DNA of 64,000 nt from Proteiniborus sp. MB09-C3 (GCF_030263895.1 NZ_CP127161.1:1798001-1862000), one strand, 5' to 3'; counted from the first letter of the stretch, positions 45,730 through 56,813 are shown. A program made the numbers and translations. Notes: generated by a model not told the origin, from the letters alone.

Positions 45730-47253
45730 ATGAAAAAACAAGAGAAAAAGAAAAGAAGACTTCAGTTTCCGACAGCTTTTACAGTACTATTTATTATTCT
45801 AATACTGGCTGCTGTACTAACTTATATAGTTCCAGCAGGGCTCTATTCAAAATTATCCTATGATTCAGAGCCGAATATATTTTTAGTAGAAAATCATCTG
45901 GGAGAAGTTACTACTTTTCCAGCTACACAGGAAACACTAGAGAATTTAAATATAAAGATGAATATTAGCAAGTTTGTAGATGGCAGCATTAAAAAACCTA
46001 TTGCTATTCCGGGTACCTATCAAAGAATTGAGCAATCACCTCAAGGATTGTTATCAGTTATAATGTCACCTATCCAAGGAATAATGGATACTGTCGATAT
46101 TATGGTTTTCGTATTGATACTGGGAGGAATTATTGGCTTAATCAATAAAACAGGCACATTTGACGCAGGAATTGCAGCACTATCAAAGAGAACTAAAGGG
46201 AAGGAGTTCTTATTAGTAGTCTTTGTTTCTTTGTTGATAGCAATAGGTGGTACTACCTTTGGATTAGCTGAGGAGACCATTGCCTTATATCCCATACTAA
46301 TGCCCATATTTCTAGCAAGTGGATATGATGCTATAGTCTGTATTGCAGCTATATATATGGGTTCTTCTATTGGCAGCATGTTTTCAACTGTAAATCCTTT
46401 TTCGGTAGTTATTGCTTCAGATGCTGCTGGAATATCATTTAATGAAGGACTTGCATTTCGTGGAATAAGCCTTGTACTGGCTATGATAATAACACTTATA
46501 TATATTTATCGTTATGCAAGAAAAATAAAAAATGACCCACAAAGTTCTCTGATTTACGAAGATAAAGAAAAAATAGAAGAAAAGTTCTTAAAGCATTATG
46601 ATCCCGAAAATGTAGTTCCATTCAATTGGAGAAGAATTCTAATGCTTGTCGTATTTTTAGGTGCATTTCCAGTTATGATTTGGGGAGTATCCACAGGGGT
46701 TTGGTGGTTCCCAGAAATGTCAGGCTTATTTTTAACAGTGACGTTCATAATTGCATTTTTATCAGGATTTTCTGAAAAAGAAGCCGTTAATACATTTATA
46801 GAAGGTGCAGCAGATTTAATAGGTGTTGTACTTATCATTGGTGTTGCAAGGGCAATCAATATAGTAATGGACAACGGGGTGATTTCTGATACATTACTTA
46901 ACTATACATCATCAATTATCGGGAATATGAATAGAGGCGTTTTTTCAGCAGTTCAGATGGTGCTATTTAGCTTCTTAGGTTTTTTTGTACCATCTTCATC
47001 AGGACTTGCAACGCTATCTATGCCTATAATGGCACCATTGGCAGATACGGTGGGGTTATCAAGAGCTGTTGTAGTTACTGCATATAACTGGGGTCAAGGC
47101 TGGATGGCATTCATCACTCCAACAGGGCTAATATTGGCGACCCTTGAAATGGTGGATGTAACCTATAATAAATGGTTAAAATTCATACTTCCGCTAATGG
47201 GTATAATTGGAGTTTTCTCTATTATAATGCTTGTACTTCAAACAATGTTATAA
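45730..47253 (+). CDS. YfcC-family (C4-dicarboxylate/peptide-type) membrane transporter
   Basis: 507 aa, RBS CGAGGAG. About 12 membrane segments; a long soluble loop (about 40-100) after TM1 and paired helical hairpins containing IGGTTFGLAEET and FFVPSSSGLA. This is the YfcC/UIT family. Placed 69 bp before the PepD gene, it may import dipeptides or amino acids, but substrate is not proven. Confidence 0.8.
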   Translation: MKKQEKKKRRLQFPTAFTVLFIILILAAVLTYIVPAGLYSKLSYDSEPNIFLVENHLGEVTTFPATQETLENLNIKMNISKFVDGSIKKPIAIPGTYQRIEQSPQGLLSVIMSPIQGIMDTVDIMVFVLILGGIIGLINKTGTFDAGIAALSKRTKGKEFLLVVFVSLLIAIGGTTFGLAEETIALYPILMPIFLASGYDAIVCIAAIYMGSSIGSMFSTVNPFSVVIASDAAGISFNEGLAFRGISLVLAMIITLIYIYRYARKIKNDPQSSLIYEDKEKIEEKFLKHYDPENVVPFNWRRILMLVVFLGAFPVMIWGVSTGVWWFPEMSGLFLTVTFIIAFLSGFSEKEAVNTFIEGAADLIGVVLIIGVARAINIVMDNGVISDTLLNYTSSIIGNMNRGVFSAVQMVLFSFLGFFVPSSSGLATLSMPIMAPLADTVGLSRAVVVTAYNWGQGWMAFITPTGLILATLEMVDVTYNKWLKFILPLMGIIGVFSIIMLVLQTML

Positions 47254-47322
47254 AAGATAATATATTGTACACTATCTGATATAATTAATATTAGCTACTA
47301 AAATCGAGAATGGAGGGAATTT

Positions 47323-48771
47323 ATGATTAAATTAGAAGATTTAGAGCCGAGAAGAGTTTTTTATTACTTTGAGCAAATATCCAAAATACCGAGATGCTCC
47401 TATGGTGAAAAAAATATTAGTAATTATATAAAAAATGTAGGAGAAAAATTAGGGCTTGAGACGATTCAGGATGATGTGCTTAATGTTATAATCAGAAAGC
47501 CTGCTACATCAGGATATGAAAATTCTGAGGGAGTTATCATACAGGGACATATGGATATGGTATGTGAAAAAGAAGATGACAGCAGCCATGACTTTAGCAA
47601 AGATCCTATTAAATTAATAATAGATGGTGACTATATACATGCAGATAAAACTACATTAGGGGCAGATAATGGAATTGCAGTAGCAATGGGTTTAGCCATA
47701 CTTGAAGATAACTCCCTAGAACATCCCAGTATAGAATTGCTTGTTACATCGTCTGAGGAAACTGAGATGGACGGGGCTCTCGGGTTATCGGAAAATATTT
47801 TAAAGGGTACTAGATTACTCAATATAGATTCAGAAGAAGAAGGCGTACTTATATCTGGTTCTGCTGGGGGAGAATTAATTGAAGCAAGAATACCAGTTGA
47901 ATATGAAGAAGTTACTGATTATATTGAAATAGACATAACAGTACGAGGTTTAATGGGAGGACATTCTGGTGGGGAAATCCATAAGCCTAGAGGTAATTCC
48001 AATAAGATTTTAAATGATATGTTAAAAAAAATAGCAGAGACTATAGATATAAGGCTGGTATCTATTACAGGTGGAACGAAGGATAATGCAATACCAAGGC
48101 AAGCTACAGCTAGGATTGCAGTAGAATCAGAAAAATTATCTGAATTTAATAATAAAATCGAGGAAATAAAAAATAGGATTGTAGCTACATATAAGACAGA
48201 AGAGCCAGATATAGACATAATCATAACTAAAGGTGGATTAGTATCAAAAGCCTTAAGCAAGAGCGTTCTTGATTCCACAAATTTACTTCTTGATTCTATT
48301 CCAACGGGAGTATTCACATGGCTGCCTCAAAATAAAGAGATAGTTGAAAGCTCTAGTAACCTAGCCATAATTAAAACAGAAAAGGATAAAATAATCATCC
48401 AAGTATCCATTAGAAGCTCAGTTGAAAATGTATTATTGGAGCTACGTAAAAATATTATAGAAAAAACAAATGAAGCTAATGCTGAATACAGTATTAGTGG
48501 TAATTATCCAGAATGGGAGTACAATTCTAAGTCAAAATTAAGGGATACAGCATTAGCTTTATATAAAGAGATGTTTGAGAAGGAAATGATATCAACAGTT
48601 ATTCATGCTGGACTAGAATGTGGAGTATTTGCAAAGAAATATCCTAAGTTAGATATCATATCATTTGGACCTAATATGTATGATGTTCATATACCTAAGG
48701 AAAGTCTTAGTATCTCATCTACTAAGAGAGTATATGAATACTTAATTGAGCTGTTGAAGAGACTAAGATAG
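47323..48771 (+). CDS. pepD: Aminoacyl-histidine dipeptidase (PepD, M20 family)
   Basis: 482 aa, RBS TGGAGGG. Zinc ligands in GHMDMVCEKED, LGADNGIAV and TSSEETEMDG, later His in VIHAGLECGVF; lid domain (about 200-390). Cleaves Xaa-His and other dipeptides. Cotranscription with the YfcC transporter suggests a dipeptide uptake/hydrolysis pair. Confidence 0.9.
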   Translation: MIKLEDLEPRRVFYYFEQISKIPRCSYGEKNISNYIKNVGEKLGLETIQDDVLNVIIRKPATSGYENSEGVIIQGHMDMVCEKEDDSSHDFSKDPIKLIIDGDYIHADKTTLGADNGIAVAMGLAILEDNSLEHPSIELLVTSSEETEMDGALGLSENILKGTRLLNIDSEEEGVLISGSAGGELIEARIPVEYEEVTDYIEIDITVRGLMGGHSGGEIHKPRGNSNKILNDMLKKIAETIDIRLVSITGGTKDNAIPRQATARIAVESEKLSEFNNKIEEIKNRIVATYKTEEPDIDIIITKGGLVSKALSKSVLDSTNLLLDSIPTGVFTWLPQNKEIVESSSNLAIIKTEKDKIIIQVSIRSSVENVLLELRKNIIEKTNEANAEYSISGNYPEWEYNSKSKLRDTALALYKEMFEKEMISTVIHAGLECGVFAKKYPKLDIISFGPNMYDVHIPKESLSISSTKRVYEYLIELLKRLR

Positions 48772-48802
48772 TAATATGCCTCCATAGATTAATACCAGAC
48801 TT

Positions 48803-48842
48803 ATATGCGGCGAGTGATATATTTATGACACTTGTCGCATAT
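48803..48842 (+). terminator. Terminator of pepD operon
   Basis: ATATGCGGCGAGTG (48803-48816) / CACTTGTCGCATAT (48829-48842) with two G-U pairs, then TTTTATT. Confidence 0.8.
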
Positions 48843-48907
48843 TTTATTCTCTGGATATTTTGCCAATGGTGATTTTAAGAAGTAACATGATATTTCCAAA
48901 TTATATA

Positions 48908-48948
48908 TTGACCACTTTATATATAAACTATATTATATATATATAATA
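48908..48948 (+). promoter_or_regulatory. marR-ftsH promoter with 18-bp palindrome
   Basis: TTGACC (48908-48913), 17-bp spacer, TATTAT (48931-48936). The -10 is part of the perfect palindrome TATTATATATATATAATA (48931-48948), a likely MarR operator. Confidence 0.6.
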
Positions 48949-48974
48949 AATAATATAATTCATGGAGGAAAGAC

Positions 48975-49427
48975 ATGGATGTATCTGATTTTAGAAATAT
49001 TATTATGGATTATACAAGGCAAATTACAGATAGTTTAGGAAATATTCTTAGTCCATTATGCGATCAATATGGATTAACAATGCTGCAATTAAGAATTCTT
49101 ATGGAATTATATCAGTATGGCTCTCACACAGTAGGAAGCTTAGCAAATAATATGAAGGTTGCAGGAGCCAATATATCTCCTATGTGTAAAAGACTTGAGA
49201 GTAAGAGGCTCTTAGAACGTATCAGAGATCAAGAGGATGAGAGGGTAGTAAAGATTGCTCTCACAAAAATGGGAAAAGATATGGTATTGGAAATAGATAA
49301 AGAATTAAATGAAAAGTTTTCACAGCAAATAAATAATGAGACAGAAGAAGCTTTTGAAGATATTATTTTAGGATTAGAAAAGCTAAATACATTGCTGCAA
49401 AAAATCAATCAAACTGAAAATAAGTAA
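48975..49427 (+). CDS. MarR-family transcriptional regulator
   Basis: 150 aa, RBS TGGAGG. Winged HTH (YGSHTVGSLANNMKVAGANI, MCKRLESKRLLERIRDQEDE). First gene of an operon with FtsH 26 bp downstream; probably autoregulatory at 48931-48948. Inducer unknown. Confidence 0.88.
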   Translation: MDVSDFRNIIMDYTRQITDSLGNILSPLCDQYGLTMLQLRILMELYQYGSHTVGSLANNMKVAGANISPMCKRLESKRLLERIRDQEDERVVKIALTKMGKDMVLEIDKELNEKFSQQINNETEEAFEDIILGLEKLNTLLQKINQTENK

Positions 49428-49453
49428 ATATTATTAGCGAAGGAGATTATCAT

Positions 49454-51256
49454 ATGAAAGAACAAAAAAACCCTAAGAAGCCAATTATTTATTATTATGT
49501 TATTGCAATTACTATTGTAATGCTACTAAACGCTTTTGTATTTCCTCATATATTAAAAAGACAGATTATTGAGGTGGATTATGGAACATTCTTAACCCAA
49601 ATTGAAGCTGGAAAGGTAAAAACTGTAGAAGTAGGAGATAATCAAATTGCTTTTGTAGCCATTGATGAGAAAGGAAAAGAAAAAGTATACATTACTGGCC
49701 GTATGGATGACTCAGAGCTAGCTAATCGTCTTTATGATGCAAAAGTTAAGTTTTCTAAGGTTATACCAAAAGAAACTTCGCCACTACTGAATTGGATAAT
49801 TTCAGCAGCTATTTTTATAGGAATTGGTCAGATTTTTGCTTACTCAATGCGAAAGAAAATGGGTGGAAATGCAATGACCTTTGGGAAAAGCAATGCAAAG
49901 GTTTATGTTGAGGCACAAACAGGTAAAACCTTTTCTGATGTTGCAGGACAGGATGAAGCTAAAGAAGCTTTAACGGAGATTGTAGATTTTCTTCATAATC
50001 CTGAAAAATACAAGAAAATAGGTGCTATTATGCCAAAGGGAGCTTTACTAGTAGGACCTCCTGGAACTGGTAAAACACTTCTTGCAAAGGCTGTTGCAGG
50101 AGAGGCAAAGGTTCCTTTTTTCTCAATCTCTGGCTCAGAATTCGTTGAGATGTTTGTAGGTATGGGAGCAGCAAGAGTGCGTGACCTTTTTAGTCAAGCT
50201 CAAAAGAAAGCTCCATGTATTGTGTTTATTGATGAGATTGATACTATCGGGAAAAAACGAGATAGTGGCAGCCTAGGTGGCAATGATGAGAGGGAGCAGA
50301 CGTTAAACCAGCTATTGACTGAAATGGATGGGTTTAGTGGAGAAAAAGGAGTTGTAATACTTGCAGCAACTAACCGACCTGAGTCACTGGATAAGGCATT
50401 ACTTCGTCCAGGAAGATTTGACCGTCGTATACCAGTGGAATTACCTGATTTAGCAGGACGTGAAGCAATTTTAAAGGTTCATGCTAAAAAAGTAAAGCTT
50501 GATAAAGATGTGGACTTAAATGCCATAGCAAGAGCAACTTCTGGAGCTTCAGGTGCAGAGCTTGCTAACATCATAAATGAAGGAGCCTTAAGGGCCGTAA
50601 AATGTGGGCGTATGCAAGTAGAGCAAAATGATTTAGAGGAATCAGTGGAAATTGTAATTGCTGGATATCAACGAAAGGGTGCTGTTATTTCACCAAAAGA
50701 AAAACAGATTATTGCATATCATGAAATTGGACATGCCATTGTTGCAGCAAAGCAGACTGAATCTGCCCCTGTTCATAAGATTACAATAATTCCAAGAACA
50801 TCAGGTGCCCTTGGTTATACGATGCAAGTATCTGAGGGAGAAAATGTGTTAATGACTAGAGATGAAGCCTTTAATAAAATTACTACTTTTACTGGTGGAC
50901 GTGCTGCTGAGGAATTGGTTTTTAATATTTCTACTTCAGGTGCTTCTAATGATATAGAGCAGGCAACTAAACTTGCACGTGCTATGGTGACTAGAATGGG
51001 CATGAGTAGAAACTTTGATATGATGGCTCTAGAAACTGTCTCTAATCAATATCTTGGAGGAGACCATTCTTTATTATGCTCATCAGAAACTGCAACAAAG
51101 ATTGATGAGGAAGTACTTGAAATAATTAAAAAAGCGCATGAAAAGGCCATTAACATATTAAAGGATAATATTGACAAGCTTCATGAGCTATCTTTGTACC
51201 TTCTTGAAAAAGAAACTATAACTGGCGATGATTTTATGAGTATATTGTCAAGATAG
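49454..51256 (+). CDS. ftsH: FtsH membrane AAA+ zinc protease
   Basis: 600 aa. Two N-terminal membrane segments (about 12-30 and 110-128) around an extracytoplasmic domain, AAA+ core with [12 protein letters not shown] near residue 201, FIDEIDTIG and second region of homology, then the zinc motif HEIGH at 423. It degrades misfolded membrane and regulatory proteins. Shorter than a typical housekeeping FtsH and led by a MarR regulator, so it may be a conditional paralogue. Confidence 0.93.
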   Translation: MKEQKNPKKPIIYYYVIAITIVMLLNAFVFPHILKRQIIEVDYGTFLTQIEAGKVKTVEVGDNQIAFVAIDEKGKEKVYITGRMDDSELANRLYDAKVKFSKVIPKETSPLLNWIISAAIFIGIGQIFAYSMRKKMGGNAMTFGKSNAKVYVEAQTGKTFSDVAGQDEAKEALTEIVDFLHNPEKYKKIGAIMPKGALLVGPPGTGKTLLAKAVAGEAKVPFFSISGSEFVEMFVGMGAARVRDLFSQAQKKAPCIVFIDEIDTIGKKRDSGSLGGNDEREQTLNQLLTEMDGFSGEKGVVILAATNRPESLDKALLRPGRFDRRIPVELPDLAGREAILKVHAKKVKLDKDVDLNAIARATSGASGAELANIINEGALRAVKCGRMQVEQNDLEESVEIVIAGYQRKGAVISPKEKQIIAYHEIGHAIVAAKQTESAPVHKITIIPRTSGALGYTMQVSEGENVLMTRDEAFNKITTFTGGRAAEELVFNISTSGASNDIEQATKLARAMVTRMGMSRNFDMMALETVSNQYLGGDHSLLCSSETATKIDEEVLEIIKKAHEKAINILKDNIDKLHELSLYLLEKETITGDDFMSILSR

Positions 51257-51262
51257 CTTGAT

Positions 51263-51292
51263 AAAAGTGCAACCATTAGTGTTGCACTTTTT
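51263..51292 (+). terminator. Terminator of ftsH
   Basis: AAAAGTGCAAC (51263-51273) / GTTGCACTTTTT (51281-51292). Confidence 0.9.
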
Positions 51293-51433
51293 AAATACAT
51301 TAGAGGTTTTTACTATATTTTGTTGAATTAACATATTGAAGCTGATAATATCTTATTGATAATCAAATTAAATCACATGATAGATTAAATTATTAGCAGT
51401 AAATTAGAATAGCTTATAGAAAAGGAATGATTT

Positions 51434-52243
51434 ATGTTGAATGTACTTGTTACTTTAGATTCTAACTATATTAAACCTTTGAAGGTTATGCTTAAATCGC
51501 TTTTTTTAAACAATCAAAAAGAAAGGTTTACAATCTATCTAATGCACTCAAGTCTTACCTCAAATGAGTTAAATGATTTAGATGACTATATTAAAGCTCA
51601 TGGCAGCCAATTGCAAATCGTAGATATTGATGATAGCTACTTTGTAAATGCACCAACCTTACTTCACTATACTAAAGCTATGTATTACAGATTACTAGCA
51701 TTTAAGTTTTTGCCTGAGGAGCTTGATCGTATTTTATATTTAGATCCTGATATTTTAGTAATCAATTCAGTTAATGAATTGTATAATACTGATATTAAGA
51801 AATATCTATATGCTGCTGCATATCATGATTTAATTCCTATTAAAGAAGTTAATAGGCTAAGACTAAATCAGTACAAGATTGATGCATACTATAATTCTGG
51901 AGTACTTTTAATGAACTTAGAAAGACAGAGATTATCTATCGATGAGAATACTATTTTCGAGTTTGTAGAAAAAAATCATTCAAAACTAATCATGCCAGAT
52001 CAGGATATATTAAATGCTTTATATTCAAAGCAGATAAAAGCCTTAGATGAAAAGCTATACAATTACGATGCAAGATATTATCGTTATTATAAAATGAAGA
52101 CTAATGGAATATGTGATATGGATTATGTCATAAAAAATACAGTCGTTCTTCATTTCTGTGGTAAAAGAAAGCCGTGGAAAAAGAGCTATAGTGGTAAATT
52201 CCATGCATTATATAAGCATTATGAAAAGCTGGCATTATATTAA
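51434..52243 (+). CDS. Family 8 glycosyltransferase
   Basis: 269 aa: NVLVTLDSNYIKPLKVMLKS, and the GT8 metal motif YLDPDILV, later LHFCGKRKPWK. Retaining transferase using a UDP-sugar; acceptor unknown, probably a cell-surface glycan. No signal peptide. Terminator at 52298-52330. Confidence 0.88.
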   Translation: MLNVLVTLDSNYIKPLKVMLKSLFLNNQKERFTIYLMHSSLTSNELNDLDDYIKAHGSQLQIVDIDDSYFVNAPTLLHYTKAMYYRLLAFKFLPEELDRILYLDPDILVINSVNELYNTDIKKYLYAAAYHDLIPIKEVNRLRLNQYKIDAYYNSGVLLMNLERQRLSIDENTIFEFVEKNHSKLIMPDQDILNALYSKQIKALDEKLYNYDARYYRYYKMKTNGICDMDYVIKNTVVLHFCGKRKPWKKSYSGKFHALYKHYEKLALY

Positions 52244-52297
52244 GTACGATATAAAGGAGATTTTATACAGCGAGCATAATTGGTTTGCAGAATCTAC

Positions 52298-52330
52298 AAA
52301 AAGGTCATTTTCCTATGGGGAGGCCTTTTT
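52298..52330 (+). terminator. Terminator of GT8 gene
   Basis: AAAAAGG (52298-52304) / CCTTTTT (52324-52330) with further partial pairing, T-rich tail. Confidence 0.6.
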
Positions 52331-52416
52331 TTATTTTAATATGTCACAAAAGCTAGCTTTAAACCGTCTTATATATGAAAATGCATTTTCAATAAAATTA
52401 TAAGGAGGCAGATAAG

Positions 52417-52947
52417 GTGATTAATATTAGAGACTTCATTAATGGCAGTGAATATGAGTTAGAGCTTGTTATAAAACGATTTACTGTACCTTTAATGAAG
52501 TATTGCTATAGTATTCTATGCAATTACAGTGATGCAGAAGATGCAGTTCAAATGACTTTTATCAAGATATATGATAGACGAAAAACATTAAAGAAGGACG
52601 AGGCATTTTCATCATTTCTTTACAGAACAGCGTATACTACTTGTATAGATATAATAAGAAAGAGAAAATTTTTAATGATTCCTTTTAAAGAAGAACAAGA
52701 AGATAGACTAAACTATATGTCTGAAGAACTTGAAAATGCTTTGAAGAAACTGTCTTTACTTGATAGAGCCTTGATTTATGGAAGAGTAATAGAAGAATAT
52801 TCATATGAACAATTGTCTATCATTCATGGAAAGTCAGAGGCAAGCTTACGTAAAAGATATCAGCGTGCAAAAGAGAAATTAGCAAAGAATTTAGAAAATG
52901 ATGAATATAACTATTATATTTATTCAAATAAGGAGGAATCAATATGA
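52417..52947 (+). CDS. ECF-type RNA polymerase sigma factor
   Basis: 176 aa, GTG start with AAGGAGG upstream. Region 2 (YSDAEDAVQMTFIKIYDRRK) and region 4 HTH (EEYSYEQLSIIHGKSEASLR). Its stop overlaps the anti-sigma-like gene by 4 nt, the standard ECF pair arrangement. Confidence 0.9.
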   Translation: MINIRDFINGSEYELELVIKRFTVPLMKYCYSILCNYSDAEDAVQMTFIKIYDRRKTLKKDEAFSSFLYRTAYTTCIDIIRKRKFLMIPFKEEQEDRLNYMSEELENALKKLSLLDRALIYGRVIEEYSYEQLSIIHGKSEASLRKRYQRAKEKLAKNLENDEYNYYIYSNKEESI

Positions 52948-53783
52948 ATAACCGAGAAGAAATAATTATAAAAAGAGCATATCAATCTATGAAACTACCA
53001 GAAATGGATTTTACTGACTCTGTTATGAATAAAATTAGAAATAAAACTTCCAATAAGCCTCAGTCTTATATGAGGATAGCAACTGTTGTAGCTACTATAT
53101 GTTTAGTGGTTATAATAACATTTAAAGGAACGGCTATTACTACTTTTGCCAAGAATTTGATTGCAAGCTGGAGTTCCAGTATTACTGTGGAAAATGGAAC
53201 AGTAGGGATTGGAGACAGTATAGATATCATCAAAATAAAGTCAATTGAAGGCTTAGATTATAAAGGACGCAAAAAATATAATTCCTTTGCAGACATTGAG
53301 AAAGAACTTGAAGTTGAGTTATTAGAAAGCTCTTTATCTCAAAATACAGGCTCAGAATTGATTTGTTTGGAAGCCTATAGATTAGATACAATTAATGCTG
53401 TTCGAATTTTTGCTCCGTATTACATACTAGGAGATATAGAAGATATTGAATACTATGGTGATGATTTTCTACCTGGTGCTTCTTACAAGCCAGGAAGAGA
53501 ATATTATTCACCAGTGAAAGCAACACTATTTTTTGTGACAAGTGAGGAAAATACCATAAAAGAGGAACGTCGTGCTAGAGGAATTGAATTTAAAGAAACC
53601 TATTTAAGCAAAGAGAATGACATTGAAGCATATTTTTTTATAAATAATGAATATTATGATGATTTGAATGGAACAAGAAATGCTTTAATAACTGCTTTAT
53701 TCGTACATAAGAACGTAAAATACGAACTAGAGGGTATGGTTTCTATTGACACAATGAAGAAGATAATTGATTCATTCAACTAA
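52944..53783 (+). CDS. Membrane-anchored anti-sigma-like protein
   Basis: 279 aa, RBS AAGGAGG. Cytoplasmic N-terminus (about 1-45), one membrane segment (about 46-64, IATVVATICLVVIITF), extracytoplasmic domain ending NVKYELEGMVSIDTMKKIID, similar to the DUF4367-type C-terminus of anti-sigma factors. Likely holds the upstream sigma factor inactive until an envelope signal is received. Confidence 0.7.
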   Translation: MNNREEIIIKRAYQSMKLPEMDFTDSVMNKIRNKTSNKPQSYMRIATVVATICLVVIITFKGTAITTFAKNLIASWSSSITVENGTVGIGDSIDIIKIKSIEGLDYKGRKKYNSFADIEKELEVELLESSLSQNTGSELICLEAYRLDTINAVRIFAPYYILGDIEDIEYYGDDFLPGASYKPGREYYSPVKATLFFVTSEENTIKEERRARGIEFKETYLSKENDIEAYFFINNEYYDDLNGTRNALITALFVHKNVKYELEGMVSIDTMKKIIDSFN

Positions 53784-54257
53784 AATAAAGGAGAATCAAA
53801 AATAGGAAAAATAAAATTAAAGAAAAATAGAATATCTAAACCTTTATTAATATAAATAATTACCATGAAAATTTTAATATTAAAGCAAGTTTCAATATAT
53901 GTGATTCCAATTTATAAACCGGGAATATAATAAATAACAGGATTATTATATTATTTATGAAGTTAACGCAATTAGTTTACATAATACAAAAAAGAAGGTT
54001 AATCTCCTAGCGAGAAGACCTTCTTTTTCTTTTCTGAGTATAGTATAGCCTAAAAACACTAAACATACAAGAAATATTTTGAAATAGTAAGAATTATAAA
54101 GATTACGTGATATAATAATTTTCTTGTATATTGGTGTCCTATATTTATTGATTACATGAGCTTTATTTTTCTTGATGTATTGTATAGAATTAATATACTG
54201 TCATTTCACCGCATGAAGTATTTTAAAGTTTAATTATGAATTATTATAGGAGGTGTA
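53784..54257. other. Intergenic region (474 bp) with one terminator
   Basis: Apart from the terminator AAAAGAAGGT (53990-53999) / ACCTTCTTTT (54018-54027) with a T-rich tail, and AT-rich sequence that probably holds the helD promoter, I see no gene. Confidence 0.7.
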
Positions 54258-56555
54258 ATGTATATGCAGGCTCAGAAGCACCCAGCATTTGATGAGGAAA
54301 ATGGGTATTTAAAGGATACTTGCCAGTGTATGGATAAGGAGATAGATTATCTTGAAAATGAAATAGAGCAAATGAATAAAGACTTATCAAAGCTGAAAAA
54401 ATCTGTAGGTGGCAATTATAGTGATGATGTCATTGTGCAAACTACCATTCATGAAACTAATAAGAAAAAACTTAATCAGCTTAAGAGAGCTGAAGGGAAA
54501 CCCTATTTTGGAAGAGTAGATTTCAAAGACCTTGAAAAGTCTGAATATGAAACATTCTATGTTGGCAAGACTAGCCTAACCAGAAGAAATGATGATAAGA
54601 TAATAGTTCTTGACTGGAGAGCCCCTATGGCGAGCTTATACTACAGTGGTGAAATAGGAGAGGTAATGTATAACGCGCCTGATGGGCTGATAATAGGGGA
54701 TTTGAAGCTTAAAAGGCAATATGAGATAGAGAATAAAAAATTAATTAATATTTTTGATAAGGGGCTTACTCCCATGGATGAGTATCTTCAAACTGCATTA
54801 TGGGAAAAGAAGGATAATAGACTAAGGGATATAGTCAATACCATACAAGGTGAACAAAATGATATAATAAGAGCAGACAAAGGAAAGGTTCTCATAGTGC
54901 AGGGAGTAGCAGGTAGTGGAAAAACTACAATTGTATTGCATAGAATAGCATATCTTATGTATACTTACCAAGAGGTATTTGATGCTGAAAAGCTACTTAT
55001 CATAGTACCTAATAATCTTTTCTTAAACTACATTTCTGATGTACTGCCAGATTTGGGAGTAGAGGAAATAAAACAATCTACTTTTGAAGACCTCGCAATG
55101 TCATTATTGAATACCGAATATAAGCTAGTTGACATTGAGACTAAATTTTATCAGCTACTAGACTATCAAAAATTATCAGAAGAATATAGAAAGAAGCTGC
55201 AATTTAGCTCATATTTTAAAGGTTCAATGACATTTAAAAATATAATAGATAAATACGTTGCGCATCTGTCTTCAAGCTTTGTTCCCAAAATTGATCTCAA
55301 AATAAATGATTTTATCGTATATTCATACGATGAAGTACTTAAAATGTATGAAGAAGACTATAGGTACCTTCCTATTGTATCCCGCTCGAAAAGAATTCGA
55401 AAATATATGGAATCAAATGTATCAGATAGGGTTAAGAATATTCAATCAAGGATTACAAAACAATATGATGCTAAAGTAAAGCTTTTAAAGGCTTCTGTAG
55501 AAGATATTGAATCCATAAGAAATGAACTTATACAGCTATATGATAAGAGAGATAATATTAATCGTGAATTGGAAGATTCTAAGCATAAGGCTATAAAACA
55601 ATATTTTGAACAATGGCAGAATCTTGATGTAGGCATGCTGTATAAAACACTATTATCAGATTGCAAAAATTTTAAACTATATACTGATGGTGAATTTCAT
55701 GATGAAAACCTTGAATTTATCAGTAACTATTCTAGAAATATATTTGATAATGGAATGCTGGAGAGAGAAGATTTAGCTGCGCTATTATATCTGCATTTAA
55801 AACTTGAAGGTCTATCTTTAAAAGGGAGATACAACCATATAGTAATAGATGAAGCTCAAGACTATAGTGAACTCCAAATGTATATATTAAGGCAGCTTAG
55901 TAGCAATGATTCTTTTACGATAGTGGGAGATATTTCGCAAGGGATACACTCATATAAGGGTATAGGGAATTGGAAAGAGCTGATGGAGGATGTATTTTCA
56001 GATTGTGATAAGGAGCTATTGAACTTAAAAATATGTTATCGTTCTACAATGGAGATAATGAATTTTGCCAATGAAGTTATAAAAAAATGGAGAAAAGATA
56101 ATATTACTCTTGCAGAGCCTGTTTTAAGATCGGGAGATAAGCCTCTTATTATGAAAAAAAATAGTGAGGATGAGATTATAAACGATATTGCATTAAGAAT
56201 AAAAGAGCTTAAAGGCGAAGGACATAAGTCAATTGCTATAATATGCAAGACTACGCAGGAGAGCATAGATGTATATGAAATATTGAATAAAACTGTAGAT
56301 GACAGCATAAATATAATTACTCATAAGGATACCTCCTATGGAGGCGGAATAGTGGTGATTCCAACATATCTGTCAAAGGGATTAGAGTTTGATGCAGTCA
56401 TAGTATTCAACTGTTCAAATGATAATTATATCGCCGATGAACTTCATATTAAACTATTATATGTTTCTATAACAAGGCCTTTGCATAAGCTTCTTATATA
56501 TTATAAAGATAGGCCGTCAGTTTTACTAGATATCGATAGCAAATATTATCAATAA
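54258..56555 (+). CDS. helD: HelD-type UvrD-like helicase (RNA polymerase recycling)
   Basis: 765 aa, RBS AGGAGGTG. N-terminal coiled coil (about 20-55), Walker A GVAGSGKTTIVLHR near residue 216, motif II VIDEAQDYSELQM near 531, motif III GDISQGIHSYKG, C-terminal motif VSITRPLHKLL. HelD removes stalled RNA polymerase from DNA. Its length and N-terminal arm match the HelD family rather than UvrD/PcrA. Confidence 0.9.
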   Translation: MYMQAQKHPAFDEENGYLKDTCQCMDKEIDYLENEIEQMNKDLSKLKKSVGGNYSDDVIVQTTIHETNKKKLNQLKRAEGKPYFGRVDFKDLEKSEYETFYVGKTSLTRRNDDKIIVLDWRAPMASLYYSGEIGEVMYNAPDGLIIGDLKLKRQYEIENKKLINIFDKGLTPMDEYLQTALWEKKDNRLRDIVNTIQGEQNDIIRADKGKVLIVQGVAGSGKTTIVLHRIAYLMYTYQEVFDAEKLLIIVPNNLFLNYISDVLPDLGVEEIKQSTFEDLAMSLLNTEYKLVDIETKFYQLLDYQKLSEEYRKKLQFSSYFKGSMTFKNIIDKYVAHLSSSFVPKIDLKINDFIVYSYDEVLKMYEEDYRYLPIVSRSKRIRKYMESNVSDRVKNIQSRITKQYDAKVKLLKASVEDIESIRNELIQLYDKRDNINRELEDSKHKAIKQYFEQWQNLDVGMLYKTLLSDCKNFKLYTDGEFHDENLEFISNYSRNIFDNGMLEREDLAALLYLHLKLEGLSLKGRYNHIVIDEAQDYSELQMYILRQLSSNDSFTIVGDISQGIHSYKGIGNWKELMEDVFSDCDKELLNLKICYRSTMEIMNFANEVIKKWRKDNITLAEPVLRSGDKPLIMKKNSEDEIINDIALRIKELKGEGHKSIAIICKTTQESIDVYEILNKTVDDSINIITHKDTSYGGGIVVIPTYLSKGLEFDAVIVFNCSNDNYIADELHIKLLYVSITRPLHKLLIYYKDRPSVLLDIDSKYYQ

Positions 56556-56580
56556 TACTCAGTTCTCAAATAATAAAATT

Positions 56581-56617
56581 AAATATGCTACACTTTTTAT
56601 GAAAGTGTAGCATATTT
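56581..56617 (+). terminator. Terminator of helD
   Basis: AAATATGCTACACTTT (56581-56596) / AAAGTGTAGCATATTT (56602-56617), 16-bp perfect stem and T tail. Confidence 0.92.
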
Positions 56618-56813
56618 TTTATTATATTATTTTTTTGCAATTTTTAAAATTTTGCTAGTGTATAAGTGCTTTACTTGAATTCAATACCTCACCCATATTT
56701 GGGAAAACACATAAATTAACTAGCAGAACAAATTAAATTTAAAAACATATTGTATTCGTATGACAAAAATGATATCCTAATAGTATTAAGATATTAAATA
56801 ATATTTGTTTGTT

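Noticed and set aside
52158-52403. 81-codon frame overlapping the GT8 3' end
   Set aside because: Starts inside GT8 in another frame, spans the terminator and has no RBS of its own.
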